DNA from: Pratylenchus scribneri
Taxonomy: Eukaryota; Nematoda; Chromadorea; Rhabditida; Pratylenchidae
Reading direction: 5' to 3'
Length of the DNA stretch: 64,000 bases
NCBI GenBank assembly: GCA_030063045.1
Contig: JAQSEB010000020.1
Span: 930,001-994,000 of the forward strand
Shown here: piece by piece, positions 11,996 to 23,185 of the stretch
How positions within the stretch are numbered: the stretch's first letter is position 1
Layout of the letters: every line of letters starts with the position of its first letter
Translations under genes and position numbers: made by a program
Notes under the pieces: generated by a model
Seen by the model: the letters and a program-made list of their open reading frames with translations, nothing else
The model's database searches: none
Told to the model about the DNA's origin: nothing

Positions 11996-12857
11996 TATTA
12001 AACTAATAAAAATCCTAAAATTTTAATTTTTGATTGATCTTCCTATCCATCCATCCATCCATCCATCAACAACAAGCACGATGCACAAACAAATCACGAG
12101 CCAAGACCCAAGACTGACTACCTATTTTTTGTTCTCTTTGGCATTGTTATCCTTCTCTCTCACCACTCTACATGTCTGTTTAGCAGTATTTCTTTTTTTG
12201 TTTTCTTACATAAAATAGAAATCATAGAACTACGGTACTATCGATTGATTTGGATCCAAATTCGCTTCGAAACTTTGAGAAATAGTTCACATGCAGAGAT
12301 AGAGAAAATTTTTCTTCATTTTTCTTCTTCCCTCGTTCATTCTTCATTTTCATTCGTTCTTCATTTGCAACAATCGTCATTCTTCATTTAATTTATTTCC
12401 CTCCGGGGTCATCCATCACATAGGCCTAGCATTTACTTAACTTACCTTCAATCTTCGGCTTCATTCATTCATCATTCCAATTCCATTCATCATTGCATTC
12501 ATCATTTTAATCATTAATCATTTCTTCACTTTTCATTTTAGCCACAGCTAAAATTTAGCGATCAAACCTTGTTCCATACTCCATAGACTTAACCTCTCCT
12601 TCATCATCATTCATCATCATTTTTGTATCAATAATAAGTAGTTCTACATTTTCATTTCCATCGGGATAACCCATCCTTTGTTTTTTCGGATATTAAAAAA
12701 GGTTTTTTGGGTAATAAAAACTTGAGGTTTCTCAAAAACACAATGCAAACATTTTCATGAAATTAAATCTTTCCAGCGAATAAAACTCATATCAATCAAT
12801 TGATTTATTTTGAATTTTATTTATTGCTATCAATCAACGAATCAAGACAACATTACA
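11996..12857. promoter_or_regulatory. Divergent intergenic region, pyrimidine-rich
   Basis: About 860 nt between the taspase (-) and Argonaute (+) starts. It contains a (CCAT)n run near 12045-12066 and a long stretch rich in CATTC/TTCTTCAT words from about 12310 to 12650. No convincing exon. It should hold both promoters and 5' leaders. Confidence 0.45.
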
Positions 12858-15800
12858 ATGTCTCAACACGGATCTCAACAAGGAGATGACAAAAAGTCGG
12901 TCAAGAGTGGCTCTTCGGATCCTGCTCTGCGCATGTCAAAGAAAATTCAACATGAGGCTGAGGAATATCTCCGAAACAAAAATGTAATTTTAATTGATTT
13001 TAAATTTAACTTTTCTATTCTTTAAGGTTCCATTCGGTGACCCAATCATGGCTCAACGCAAGGGTGTTGTTGGTGGAGGAAACATGCGATTGATCACCAA
13101 TGCTTATCAGGCCCAGTTCCGCGATCAACAAATCACGGTGTACCGCTATGATGTGAGCATTGTTGGAATCAAGCAAAGTAACCGCGAGGTGATGTTCACC
13201 AAGAAATTCAAGGATGAGTAAGTCTGGGTTTTGCTTTAACATTCTCACAAACTTATTCAGCTTCACTCAAGCCGATCGTCGTTTTCGTTGCCGCGATGTG
13301 ATCGAGTCATTCATGACGATTCATGGGGATATTGCCAATCAACTGGGTTGCATGTACAACGATTTGCAATCAATCATGTACACTTTGCATCCTTTCAAGA
13401 CGACCAATCCGGTTTTTGATTTTATATTATCTCTCAAATATTAATTCTTTAAAATTTCAGAAGGAGCGCTCCAGCTACGCATTCCAGCCCGAACAACTTG
13501 TCCGTTCTGAATTGTTTGGCCGCTACAAACTCAAGGAGATTCGCCTGATCTTCACTCCCACGGACAACATTGAGAAGAATTTGGACACCGTGGTTCGCCA
13601 GCAGAGTGAACTGATGTTTGTCAACCGTGATTTGGCTCAATTCCTCGACATTGCCACCAGTCAAGAAGTTTTCTTCCGAGTGTAAGTTACAAAAAAGTCT
13701 TTTCTTTTAATTGTTCTTCTTAAAGTGATGAGCACGTTCATTTCGGCACTGGCAGCAGCTACCTCTATGAACCGCTGAACTTTGGCTTCCAAGAGAATGA
13801 CATGTGCGAATTTCCGGAAAATCAAAGCTACTTGGGCATTGGCTGTCAGAAAGCAATTCACACGGTGCAAGGTGATCCAACGCAATTCCCGGATAGCCGC
13901 ATCAACGGAGTTACTGCGGTCGTTGTGCAACGTATGCTTTAAAATGTTTATATTGGTTTTGATAAAACAAATTGCAGCGAAGAAGACACCATTCCACAAT
14001 AATGATTTGCTCAGCGTCAAAGTCAGAGCGATGATCGATTCGGTGAAGCATAAGAATATGTCGGTCAATCAACAGATTGAATTCTTGGAACGTTACCTGA
14101 AAGGTTTTTTTGGAATTCAATTTAAATCATTAATGTATTTTTTAGGTCTTATGGTTGAAACGCAACACAACACGCAAAACCGTCAAGTCTTCCCAGTCAA
14201 AGGATTCGACCCGGAGAATGCCAATCAAAAGAAATTCCTCTTGGTGGACAAGACTACTGGCGAAGGACGAAACGTCACTGTCGCCGAATATTTTCGCGTC
14301 AAATACAATCACGTTTTGGAGTAAGAATAATTTTTTGTTAACTTTTTAATACCCATTTTTAGATTGCCGGATATGCCTTTGGTGGTTACTGAGACTAAGG
14401 GACCTGATGGCAAGCCGCAAAAGAATTATTTCCCAATGGAAGTTTTGGTTGTTTGCGATAATCAACGTGTTAAGACCACCCAGCAAATGCCGACAATGAC
14501 TGCCCAGGCGATTAGGGTAAGCTCAATTTAATTCATTGACTATTAAGTAAAAACAACTAATTTTCAGAAATGCGCAGTTCCTCCGGCCATTCTCAAGGAG
14601 CAAGTCAACAAAATCGCCCGCTCACTTCACCTCTGGGACGACAACGGCAGCAATCGTTATCTGAAGGAAGCTGGTATCAATGTGTCGCGAACGCCTATGA
14701 CAGTGGTTAGTTTAATATTAAAAACAAGAACATTTATAATCAATTTTTAGAATGCAATGACAATGCCACTCCCTGAAATTCAATCTGGGAATTCAACAGA
14801 GAAGCCGCGAACGGATAATGCACAATGGCGGGCCAATAAATTCTTCCAACCTGAGCAACTTATTACGGCTGGCGGCGAATATGGCTGGGCAGTTTACGCC
14901 TTTTCATCCAATCAACAACGAATGAATATGGGAGATTTAGAGTAATTAAACAATTAATTCAAAATAATAATTTTCGTTTTTAGCCAATTCCTTCGAATGT
15001 ACAAAGAGATGGCGAATAATCGTGGCATTGTGTTGGGCGATCCATGGCAAAAGCAAATTGTTCAACAACAGGGCGTAAGTTTTAGGATTGAATAATGGAT
15101 AATTAAAATTTATGAAAAATTGCAGGATATGGAGCGATGCTTCCAGAGTGCAGCTGAACAAAATGTTGCCTTCATGCTTTGTTTCCATGCGGACGCAGAC
15201 GATGATGCGCATCATACTATCAAGGCTTTGGAACGTCGTTATATGGTTTATTCTTTCAATAATTTTCAATTTACTTAAAAGTATTTTTAGATCATCACTC
15301 AATGCGTCAAAATGGGAACGGCTCGCAATGTCATCCAGAAAAATCAACGCCTGACCATGGACAACATCCTCAATAAGACTAATATCAAACTTGGAGGCCT
15401 CAATTTCATTTTGCGTTCCCGGTACACATTTTTATATTTTTATAGTTTTAATCTTTGAAATTTCAGTATTGCGAATGATCCAACAACTTTGATCATTGGA
15501 TTCTCGTCAAATCATCCGGCCGGCGGTTTTGGCATTGCTGGCGATGCTGACCGCGAGGAAAATCCGAATTTGCCTCCTGGTTCTTGGGTTGTTGGTCCGC
15601 CTACTGTTTGTGGAGTAAGTTTATCTTTCAAAAGTACTTACCTAATAACAATTCAATTTTAGTTTGCTGCCAATGTTGGACCAACTCGCACACCGTTCGA
15701 TTTTGTGGGCGATTTCGTCTTCCAACAGGCTCGCCGTGAGGAAAAGGTCAATGTGATTGATACGATTGTCCAGCGCTGCCTTCACTACTTCAGTGGCACA

Positions 15801-16549
15801 CGCGATGGGAATATGCCGAAACAAGTGGTTATCTACCGGAATGACTGCAGCGAAGGGCAATATCCTCATGTAAGATTTGATGCAAAAATAAAATTAAATC
15901 AAACAAAATTCAGCTTCTCAAATACGAAATTCCAATGCTGAAAGCCGCCCTCCGTGCAAACAATTGCAATGCCACGCTGACATTCATCGTCTGCAACAAA
16001 CTTCAAAATTTGCGCTTCTTCCAAGAGAACATTGACGGTCGGGCCAAAGCGCCGGATCAAAATCTGAAGCCAGGTGTGGTCATCGATTCCGGGGCCGTTC
16101 ATCCAGTCTATGCCGAGTTTTTCCTCAATTCGCATCGTGCACTTCAGGTTTTACTTTTGAATTTACATTCGAGATAAATAAAAATAATTTCAGGGCACCG
16201 CCCGTACACCGAAATACACGGTCATCTTCGATGAATGGGGACAGGACTTGCGCACTCTGGAGCAAATGACCCTTGAACTGTGCTTTGTCCATCAGATCAT
16301 CTTCTCGCCCATTTCGCTGCCGGCACCGGTTTACATCGCCTCAATGTATGCCAAGCGTGGACGCAATCTGTACAACTCAAACATGTGAGTTTTTTTTTTA
16401 TTAATTTATATAAATTCAATCAAAATTTTAGTGATGAACTCAAACGCGAGAATCCGCACGTTCAAATGCAACATCTCAACGAGCGAGTCAGTTTCTATGA
16501 CCAGTCGGGCACCGAATGCTGGATTGCTGAATACCGCGTGAATGCCTAG
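12858..16549 (+). CDS. Argonaute, WAGO-like and apparently slicer-dead
   Basis: Small-RNA-binding PAZ/PIWI protein built from about 18 exons with short introns. It starts MSQHGSQQGDDKKSVKSG and ends ECWIAEYRVNA. It has an N domain (NAYQAQFRDQQITVYRYDVS), a PAZ region around LMVETQHNTQNRQVFPVKGF, a MID domain and a PIWI domain from about exon LIIGFSSNHPAGGFG to the end. The PIWI catalytic positions look lost. GFSSNHP stands where slicing Argonautes have GADVTHP, YRNDCSEG replaces YRDGVSEG, and PKYTVIFDE replaces SHYHVLWDD. HRALQGTARTPKYTVIFDE and FSPISLPAPVYIA are characteristic of nematode WAGO/SAGO proteins. This suggests a secondary (22G-type) siRNA effector that silences by recruitment rather than cleavage. 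Clade assignment is by eye. The TOPORS-like gene follows 496 nt later. Confidence 0.93.
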
Positions 16550-17045
16550 ATGAGTGAAGAAGCGACCGGCGAATAATTCTTGTTGACTTCTCTTCCGATT
16601 CTCTCTCCACCCAATCCCCCACCCTCCTATTCCCATTGTTATTTGACTTTGACCTCTCCATCCACATACCTATTCTTCTCTTTAATTTATTATTATTTTA
16701 AAATTTAAATACAATTCTCAATTTAATTTAAATGTAATTCTCTTCGCCTATCTCCTTATTCCTCCCCCCATTCAAACATTCCTATTATTGATTTATATAT
16801 CAATGCCTCAGACCTAAAGTCCAAAGATCCATCCATAATTTAATTTCTTTATCTTCCAAATATTCGCCCGTCTTAATTTTAATTGATATTATTTTAATAA
16901 TGAATAAAAATAAATTCCATAAAATATTCGATCAAATTTATTTATATGATGGATTTCATTAAAAATTTCGAAATTAAATTTCATCACTCATTCATTATTA
17001 TTGCATAACAATATTTTAGGAAGTAGCAAGCAAATTTCTCAAAAA
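16550..17045. other. 3' UTR of Argonaute and spacer
   Basis: T- and C-rich 3' UTR followed by an AT-rich spacer. ATATTTTAG at 17011-17019 is a good acceptor 26 nt before the next ATG and a candidate spliced-leader site. Confidence 0.45.
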
Positions 17046-19030
17046 ATGGACGCTGACAAAGAGGAAAAACTGAAGGAGGATCGAATTTGCCCAATTTGTT
17101 TGCATGTTTGGAACGATCCGACTGTTTTGGACAATTGCGCACACATTTTCTGCTTTGAGTGCATAATTGAATGGACAAGGTTTTTTGAATTTGTTTTATT
17201 TAAGCAAAAGTAAATCTAATCTTTTAGATTAAAACCGGAATGCCCGTTGTGTAAATGCTCACTTCAATTTGTCAAACATCAACTCAAGGACGGGACTGCA
17301 TTCTTGCCAACATGGGAAACCAATGGAAAAATGTATCTTAAACATTGATCAGTATAAATAAACAAATCAACGTTTTCAGCGAAAATGTTATTGAATTGCG
17401 AAGTGAGCACGAATTTGACCAAATAATGAAGGTTTCGGCAGCCCGGGCTCCGGATGTGGAAAAACACGCCATCATCCAAGTTGCCAAAAACTTGATGGGC
17501 GAATTGCACAGTTTGCGAAGCCATTCTATCACCACATTTGCAAGGTTTAAAACTGATCAAATTTTAACAATATGAAAACTTATTTTAGTGAGTCCATCTA
17601 TCGTCGAGCAATTGAGGAAATTGACTTGGAGCTGAACGAATACAAACATTTGTTGAATAGCATCAACCAAGGAGTTTCCAGGCTTGGAATTGCTTTATTT
17701 CTAAATAAAAATTTTTTAAAGAGCAACCTTGTTCAATGAGCCGGCCTTTCGACGAATTATCTACAAAAAGAATTTGATGCCCAACTCCATATCTCCTCCA
17801 ATGTTCAATGTCTCCTTCAATAAGGAATATATACAAAATCATCGGGTTAGTCCATTTTTTAACAGAAAATTACTCTTAGCTTTATTTAGGAAGCAGTCCG
17901 CTCTCACATTATGCCATTTATTGTTCGCGAGGTGACGGCGTTGACCAGAAAAGTTAGTTAGCAATTCTTATTAATTTAAAATTTAATCATTTTTCGAATT
18001 AAGGAAGCACTGGACATTGGCACCTATTTGGACCGACTGCTCGACTATTTTACTGGGAAGATCAAGCGCCAAGGCATCGTCACATTCCTCACCAAAAAAG
18101 GCATTGAGAATCCGCATCAATTTGTGAACAATTTGTTGCATTATGCTTCAGCCGGCCAAACAATGCATGTTTATGACCAGAATTCGGAGTACACGTTCGT
18201 TCAATTTATGCAAATTAAAAATAATTTTGAATGTGTTTAAGGCAAAGACGCACAAATTATGTTGGCGCTTTCATCCCGGAGGACGATGATGTACTCTTTT
18301 TGAACAGCAATTCGGACGTGGAAGTGATAGGCGAGAGTGGAGGTGGTGCACAAAATCGACGGCGATGGGCTCAAAATGAACAACCAACGGCCATCAACAA
18401 TAATTTGTTGTAAGTTTTGGAATAATTTTTGGCAATATTTTAATTAAAGAATATTTTCCAGACTGAACCATTTTCAACAACAACCGAGCACTTCCGCTAC
18501 CACCCAAGACCGCCCAAATGGAGATGTTGGTGGGAATGAGAGAGGAGGAGGATCATCATTTGTGTCCCGTCTTCAAGCAATGCTGAATAATTTTGGCCAA
18601 AATTTCAACCAAAATCGACCATCCACTTCGCCTGATTATTTCTACTCACCACCAATGCGAGCTTCACACCACTACCGTCCACAGTCTCCTCGACAGGAAC
18701 AACAACCATCTTCATCATCCGGTGCCGGTGCAATGGATGCCAATCAACGGGCTACTTTTTCCGAAGCGAACACCAATTTGCGGCAACATGACTCTACCAT
18801 CCAATTTGACGATTCAAACGACGATTCGGACGATGGTGTTGAGTGCATTGGCGTGGTCCCGAAAAGTTCGTTTTTTATAATGAATAAAAAAGCAAATATT
18901 TTAATTTATAGAACGACGTGAAATGCCTGAACCTGAGAATAACTCCTCAACAAACAATGATAATAATGATGATGGAGAAGACGAATTAATGTTGATGGAC
19001 GAGTATGAGGAGGATGAACAACAACAATAA
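17046..19030 (+). CDS. TOPORS-like RING E3 ubiquitin/SUMO ligase
   Basis: Nuclear E3 ligase of the topoisomerase-I-binding arginine/serine-rich type. The start follows a trans-splice-like acceptor at 17019. An N-terminal C3HC4 RING (residues about 14-60) reads CPICLHVWND, DNCAHIFCFEC and ECPLCKC, the exact spacing and flavour of TOPORS. A conserved mid region includes FRRIIYKKNLMP and ALDIGTYLDRLLDYF. The C-terminal half is low-complexity and contains two likely SUMO-interacting motifs, DVEVIGE and VECIGVV, each next to acidic residues. It ends in an acidic D/E-rich and Q-rich tail. Exon 1 (17046-17179) joins exon 2 (from 17228) inside the RING. Length is shorter than vertebrate TOPORS (about 1,000 residues), as expected in nematodes. 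Mitochondrial L18 starts 178 nt downstream. Confidence 0.82.
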
Positions 19031-19208
19031 ATATTGAAGAAATACGTGTTTTGATTTATTTTTTATCTATCCGATATCTTCTACCTAATTTAAATTGATA
19101 AAATTTTGCTTTTTAAATCAATTAAATTAAAAATATGTAATTAATAATTATTCATTTATTTATTTTCCTATCAATTTTCATTCCACACAATTTTTGAAAT
19201 TTTAAGCG

Positions 19209-20359
19209 ATGAGTGCGGTCAAATATTTACAACGTTTTGTGAACAGAAATCCAAGGAACATGGAGCATTTGCGGCTGCAACGGAAGCCGGACGGGTGGGA
19301 CCTGGAGAAGAATCGAGCAATTCGAAATTCAATTTACAGGTTTTTTCTTATTTACGTCCAATTATTAGGATTTAATTCTTAAATTATCAAAAGTATCAAA
19401 ACAAATAAAAATAATAATTCAATTTAATTTTTAAGAGTGGAATTTCAAACATCAAAAGGTGCCACCATAGCCACTGCACCATTATGAGGATGGCGTTGTT
19501 TTGGAGGCCTCAACCAATGAAAAAACCGTCAAAAATCAACTTCACAGGTGAAAAAATTTAAATGAAAATAAATTGATAAAAAAATTCACATTTTAGTTCA
19601 GTGGATGTGTCTGCCGCCTACAATATTGGTCGTCTTTTGGCTCTGCGATGCAGAATGGCCGGAATAAATAATTTAGTCTCGGGCATTGCAACGGATGAGG
19701 AACAGGAAGACACCAGCCAACGGGTAAATTTTAATAAATACTTGGCAGTACTAGTTTATTTTGGGTCATTTTTTTTACTCTAATTACTCCTTTTCGGTTA
19801 GAAATGTATAGAAAAATGTATAAAAATGCATTAAAATTAGAAACAAACCCGGAAAAAAATATTTACCTCCAATCGGATTCGAATTCGAACCTGGGACCTA
19901 AATTTAAAAAAGATCAACCCACTAAGCTAAAAATGTCGTTTTTAATTTCCTGGTTAAATCTTCTTTATAAACCTTAATCCAACGTAAATTTAACCCTAAG
20001 CTACCCCTAAAATACTAGCTCGGGTTTCGATTTCGACAGATAAGGAGATGGAAACACTGACTTTTTTTTATTATTTTACATTACATTTCTAATTGTTAAT
20101 CATTCAACCAAAAATAAACTGGATCTAAAAAGTGCTAATCTTACAAATAATTTATAATAAATTTTTAATTTTTCAGAAACTTTCATTCCTGAAAGCACTC
20201 AAGGAGAATGGTATTGGCTTTGTGGAGCCCGACTGCATTCCGCACACTCATCTGAACGATCCGAATTTGATGACGCAGCCATTCGCATTCCAACACACTC
20301 GGGAGGACAAATTAGATGAAGTGGATTTGAGTATGGAGCCGGGAAAGGGTGTTTGCTGA
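19209..20359 (+). CDS. mrpl-18: Mitochondrial large-subunit ribosomal protein uL18m (MRPL18)
   Basis: Component of the mitochondrial 54S/39S subunit. Exon 1 reads MSAVKYLQRFVNRNPRNMEH with the family signature NRNPRN. Later exons give YEDGVVLEASTNEKTVKNQL, SVDVSAAYNIGRLLALRC and a C-terminal FLKALKENGIGFVEP. The ATG lies three bases after TTTTAAG, a likely trans-splice site. There is a frame problem in exon 2. With the obvious donor at 19339 and acceptor at 19434 the frame starts well (RVEFQTSK) but stops before the conserved HHYEDGVV frame. A join 19355/19471 keeps one open frame without a shift but loses that stretch. Downstream exons 19597-19723 and 20177-20359 are clean. The last intron contains a tRNA-like relic. 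Confidence 0.85.
19860..19945 (-). pseudogene. tRNA-like relic inside an MRPL18 intron
   Basis: On the minus strand a box A-like TAGCTTAGTGGGTTGA is followed about 25 nt later by a box B-like GGTTCGAATTC. The spacing suits a tRNA or tRNA-derived SINE head. Stems are imperfect, so it is probably a relic rather than a working tRNA. Confidence 0.5.
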
Positions 20360-20998
20360 CTGATTTTACACATTGTTTTATTGTTTTGTTCATTTTATAT
20401 TAGATGTTTTTTTTTATTTCGAATAAATATTTTATTTAATATTTTTATTAAAAATTTCCCCACAAATTCCAAAAAAAATGTAACAAAAAATTTAATATTA
20501 TTTCCATCCTCTCCCCATTCCCCCACGACTCACATCAGAGTCCAGTTGAGTCTCGAGTTTGAATGGCATTTCTAAAAAGTGGTTCTTCTCCATCGCTTGA
20601 GGGCACGCTCCCAAAGTTTCCCTTGGGAGTCGTTCATAATCGGCACAACTTTGCCCGCGAAAGCCTTCTAGACCATCCAATTTCATCCAAAAAATGCATC
20701 TTCCCCTCCGTTTTTGGTCCTCCCCAATTCCAATATTATTGTTGGACGACGACCCTCTTGTGAACTTGTTTCAAGAGGAAAATTGGCATTAGGGCACATC
20801 CATTCATCCATTTTTACATTGTCCAACTTATTTGTCCCATCACAATTCCCAAAATAGGCCCAAGTTCCACGGGCTTTTTTTTTGCCAATTTGGGGAGGTT
20901 TTATAAATTTTTGTCCTAAATTCTTTATATAACTGAGAAATTCAACCAAAATTCAGCCAAACTATTAATTTGAATCATTCGCTTATACCCAAAAATAA

Positions 20999-21144
20999 TG
21001 TCCTTGTTCGTACCGGAAACAACGGCCCCACCAATTCTTCTCCCATTTCATGGCCAAATGATGAGTCGCCAAAATTTGATGAGCAGAATTCGGATGCACA
21101 ATTTGCAGGTGCCAGCACAGAGCGAGAATTCATCCAGCAGATTG
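20999..21144 (+). CDS. Candidate upstream exon, unidentified
   Basis: Two overlapping open frames end at the same GTATGG donor (G at 21144). One starts MSLFVPETTAPPILLPFHGQ at ATG 20999, the other MNHSLIPKNNVLVRTGNNGP at 20970. The GC content and the shared donor suggest a real exon, perhaps an alternative first exon of the downstream gene. I found no next exon in phase. Identity unknown. Confidence 0.25.
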
Positions 21145-21235
21145 GTATGGATGATTTTTCACGTTTCCTGACAGTGGCCTCGGGGCTATTATTTTTCAGA
21201 GACCTCTTTCAAAGAGGGCTATTATTCGAGTAGTG

Positions 21236-21585
21236 GCTTTATTAGAAAGGGGTATTAGTCCTAATCTTGGCTAAAAATCTTACGCCGGCGGCCTAAACCT
21301 CTCATTGGCCCAAAGGATAGGGATTAATGGAACTCGACTAAATTATTTTTTATTAATTGCGAGGGAAAAATGTGATAAAAATGTGAAAGGCAAAAAAGCA
21401 TAATTGGAGGGGAAAAAGGGTGGTTTTAAAAAGGCAGCTTGGGGCAGTATTTGATTGATAGTATGATGGAACAATTTAACCAAAAAATGGGGATACAGTA
21501 GGGCAATAGGAAAGGCCTTTAGGCATGTTGGCATTGACACGCAATTAAAATTAGCAATTACAATTCACAATTACAATTCACAATT
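21236..21585. repeat. Dispersed repeat family R1, copy 1
   Basis: Shares several blocks with 26640-27060 in the same orientation: a CAGTATTTGATTGA-type block, a TTAGGCAT block, TTGACACGCAATTA and a tail of CAATTACAATTCACAATT words. Part of it matches 23825-23960 in reverse. Confidence 0.55.
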
Positions 21586-22306
21586 TCACTTGGCTCACTT
21601 TCACTTTTGACCAATTTCCTCCTCATCCCCGCCTAAAGCTAAAATTCTGCCTAAAGATTTATTTCACTTTTGTCTGTCATTCAAAAACGACTATATGTGA
21701 GGAAAGCATAGAAAGCTTTCAGAGGGCTTTAAATCATAATTCACCGACTCAATCAGCAAAAATTCAATCCATCCCTGTTGAAAGGTGAATGATATCCCTA
21801 ATCCCTCTTCCATATTCCCCCCCCCCCAAACTTCTCACTTTAAAATTATATGCTTCCATCCAACAAAAATGCTCACCTGTTGTTGTTTTGTCCCCCCACA
21901 TTTTCCCTCCGGTCAATTTCACTCCTCCACCCTTCATCGCCTTCCACCCAAAATTTTCTTTCACATCAACTCCCATCGTTGTCGCCGTAAGCCGTCATCG
22001 CCGACTGCTCTTTTGGCCAAAGTCAATGGGCCATAAATCCAACCATCCACCGCACACATTTTGTTCGGGAGCCAAAAATGAGAAGGATAATTTACGCGGT
22101 CGACGACATAGGACAGCAGCCGCACATTTTACGACCTTAAAAATTCAAAAAAATATGAGGCCGTTTTGCTGCCTTCCAATTTGAGGCTCTGCCCTTTCCG
22201 TTAGAGCCAAATTTGAATAGGAAAAACAAATTTAATTCCTACTATTTTATGGAAAATTCACTTTAATTAGGGTCAAAATTACAGCAGAAAAATCTATTTT
22301 TTAAAA

Positions 22307-22573
22307 ATGAGTGGTGGTTCCGGATCCGGAGGATTTCGGAAAACGCCGCCTCTGTTCGGTCGTCGTTCTGAATCGCCCTCGACGGCGGCCACAATTCGTC
22401 ATCACCACTTTCGGCCAATGATAATTCATTCCACTCAATTGGAACAACGGCAATGCCAACAACCGGCACCCATCTTTTCGCCAGTGATTATGCGAATTCC
22501 ATCCACTTTGAGCAGCGGTGGAGAACACACAATGCGCCATAAAATTGCTTTTGATCCGGCAATTCAGGCATAA
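22307..22573 (+). CDS. Candidate small ORF or upstream exon
   Basis: An 88-codon ATG-started frame opens MSGGSGSGGFRKTPPLFGRR and runs on to RMRHKIAFDP-like sequence before TAA. Its composition (G/S/P/R-rich, balanced GC) differs from the AT-rich surroundings. It could be a first exon of the stomatin gene, spliced before the stop, or a short intrinsically disordered protein. No family recognised. Confidence 0.3.
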   Translation: MSGGSGSGGFRKTPPLFGRRSESPSTAATIRHHHFRPMIIHSTQLEQRQCQQPAPIFSPVIMRIPSTLSSGGEHTMRHKIAFDPAIQA

Positions 22574-22714
22574 ATCCGCCAACTATTGGAAACATTTAGG
22601 GGAATGCGGGCCTTTTTTTCTATTATTTTTATTTTTTTTTTATTTATCCATCCTTTTTTCCTCCTCATTTAATGGAAAGGGTTTTTTCCAAGAGCTTATA
22701 AAGGTTTAGTGGGT

Positions 22715-22830
22715 TTTATTCAATCGATAGATATTGTCAAGATGCATCATTTAAATTACGTTTTGGTTTGGTTTAACCTAATTCTAACTTAGTTTTGAAC
22801 CATTAAACCAAAATTGGTTTAAACTTAAGT
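22715..22830 (-). repeat. Dispersed repeat family R3, copy 2
   Basis: Matches 10071-10235: AAGATGCATCATTT followed by TTTTGAACCATTAAACCAAA and TTGGTTTAAAC. Same orientation as copy 1. Confidence 0.6.
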
Positions 22831-23030
22831 AAAGCAAAAAGTTATATGCTTGGCAAAAAACCGCACACTTTTTCTATTATTTATCTTAATTCCTTGTTTA
22901 TCCATCCTTTTCCTTTTTCCTCTCTCATATTTTTAATTCAACACTGAAACAACTGTTTTATTTATTTCCTCACTCCCAATTTGATTAATTGGCTGCCATT
23001 TTGGCTCATTAATCAGCCTTTCAAATAATC

Positions 23031-23053
23031 GGGATCGATGGGCCATCGATCCC
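23031..23053. promoter_or_regulatory. Perfect 11-bp palindrome upstream of stomatin
   Basis: GGGATCGATGG and CCATCGATCCC are exact reverse complements separated by one G. The site lies 133 nt before the stomatin ATG. It may be a dimer-binding site or a chance palindrome. Confidence 0.3.
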
Positions 23054-23185
23054 TCTCTGGGCCACAATGGCCAACTAAGCCTGAAATTCCTCCCACCAAA
23101 AATCCATTTCCATTGTAAAAATTTCAAAAAAAAAAAATCCAGAAATTTATTGTTGTATAAAATCCACAAATCCAATCCACAAAAA

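Larger units (their letters stand above)
20360..23185. other. Long intergenic region upstream of stomatin
   Basis: About 2.8 kb without a firmly supported gene. It contains two candidate + exons (20999-21144 and 22307-22573), one copy each of two dispersed repeats (21236-21585 and 22715-22830), and a short perfect palindrome at 23031-23053. The two candidate exons could be alternative first exons of the stomatin gene. Minus-strand ORFs at 20498-20949 look like chance. Confidence 0.4.

Noticed and set aside
20498..20949. Two minus-strand ORFs (62 and 88 codons) after MRPL18
   Set aside because: Different frames, no splice sites joining them, no recognisable family.
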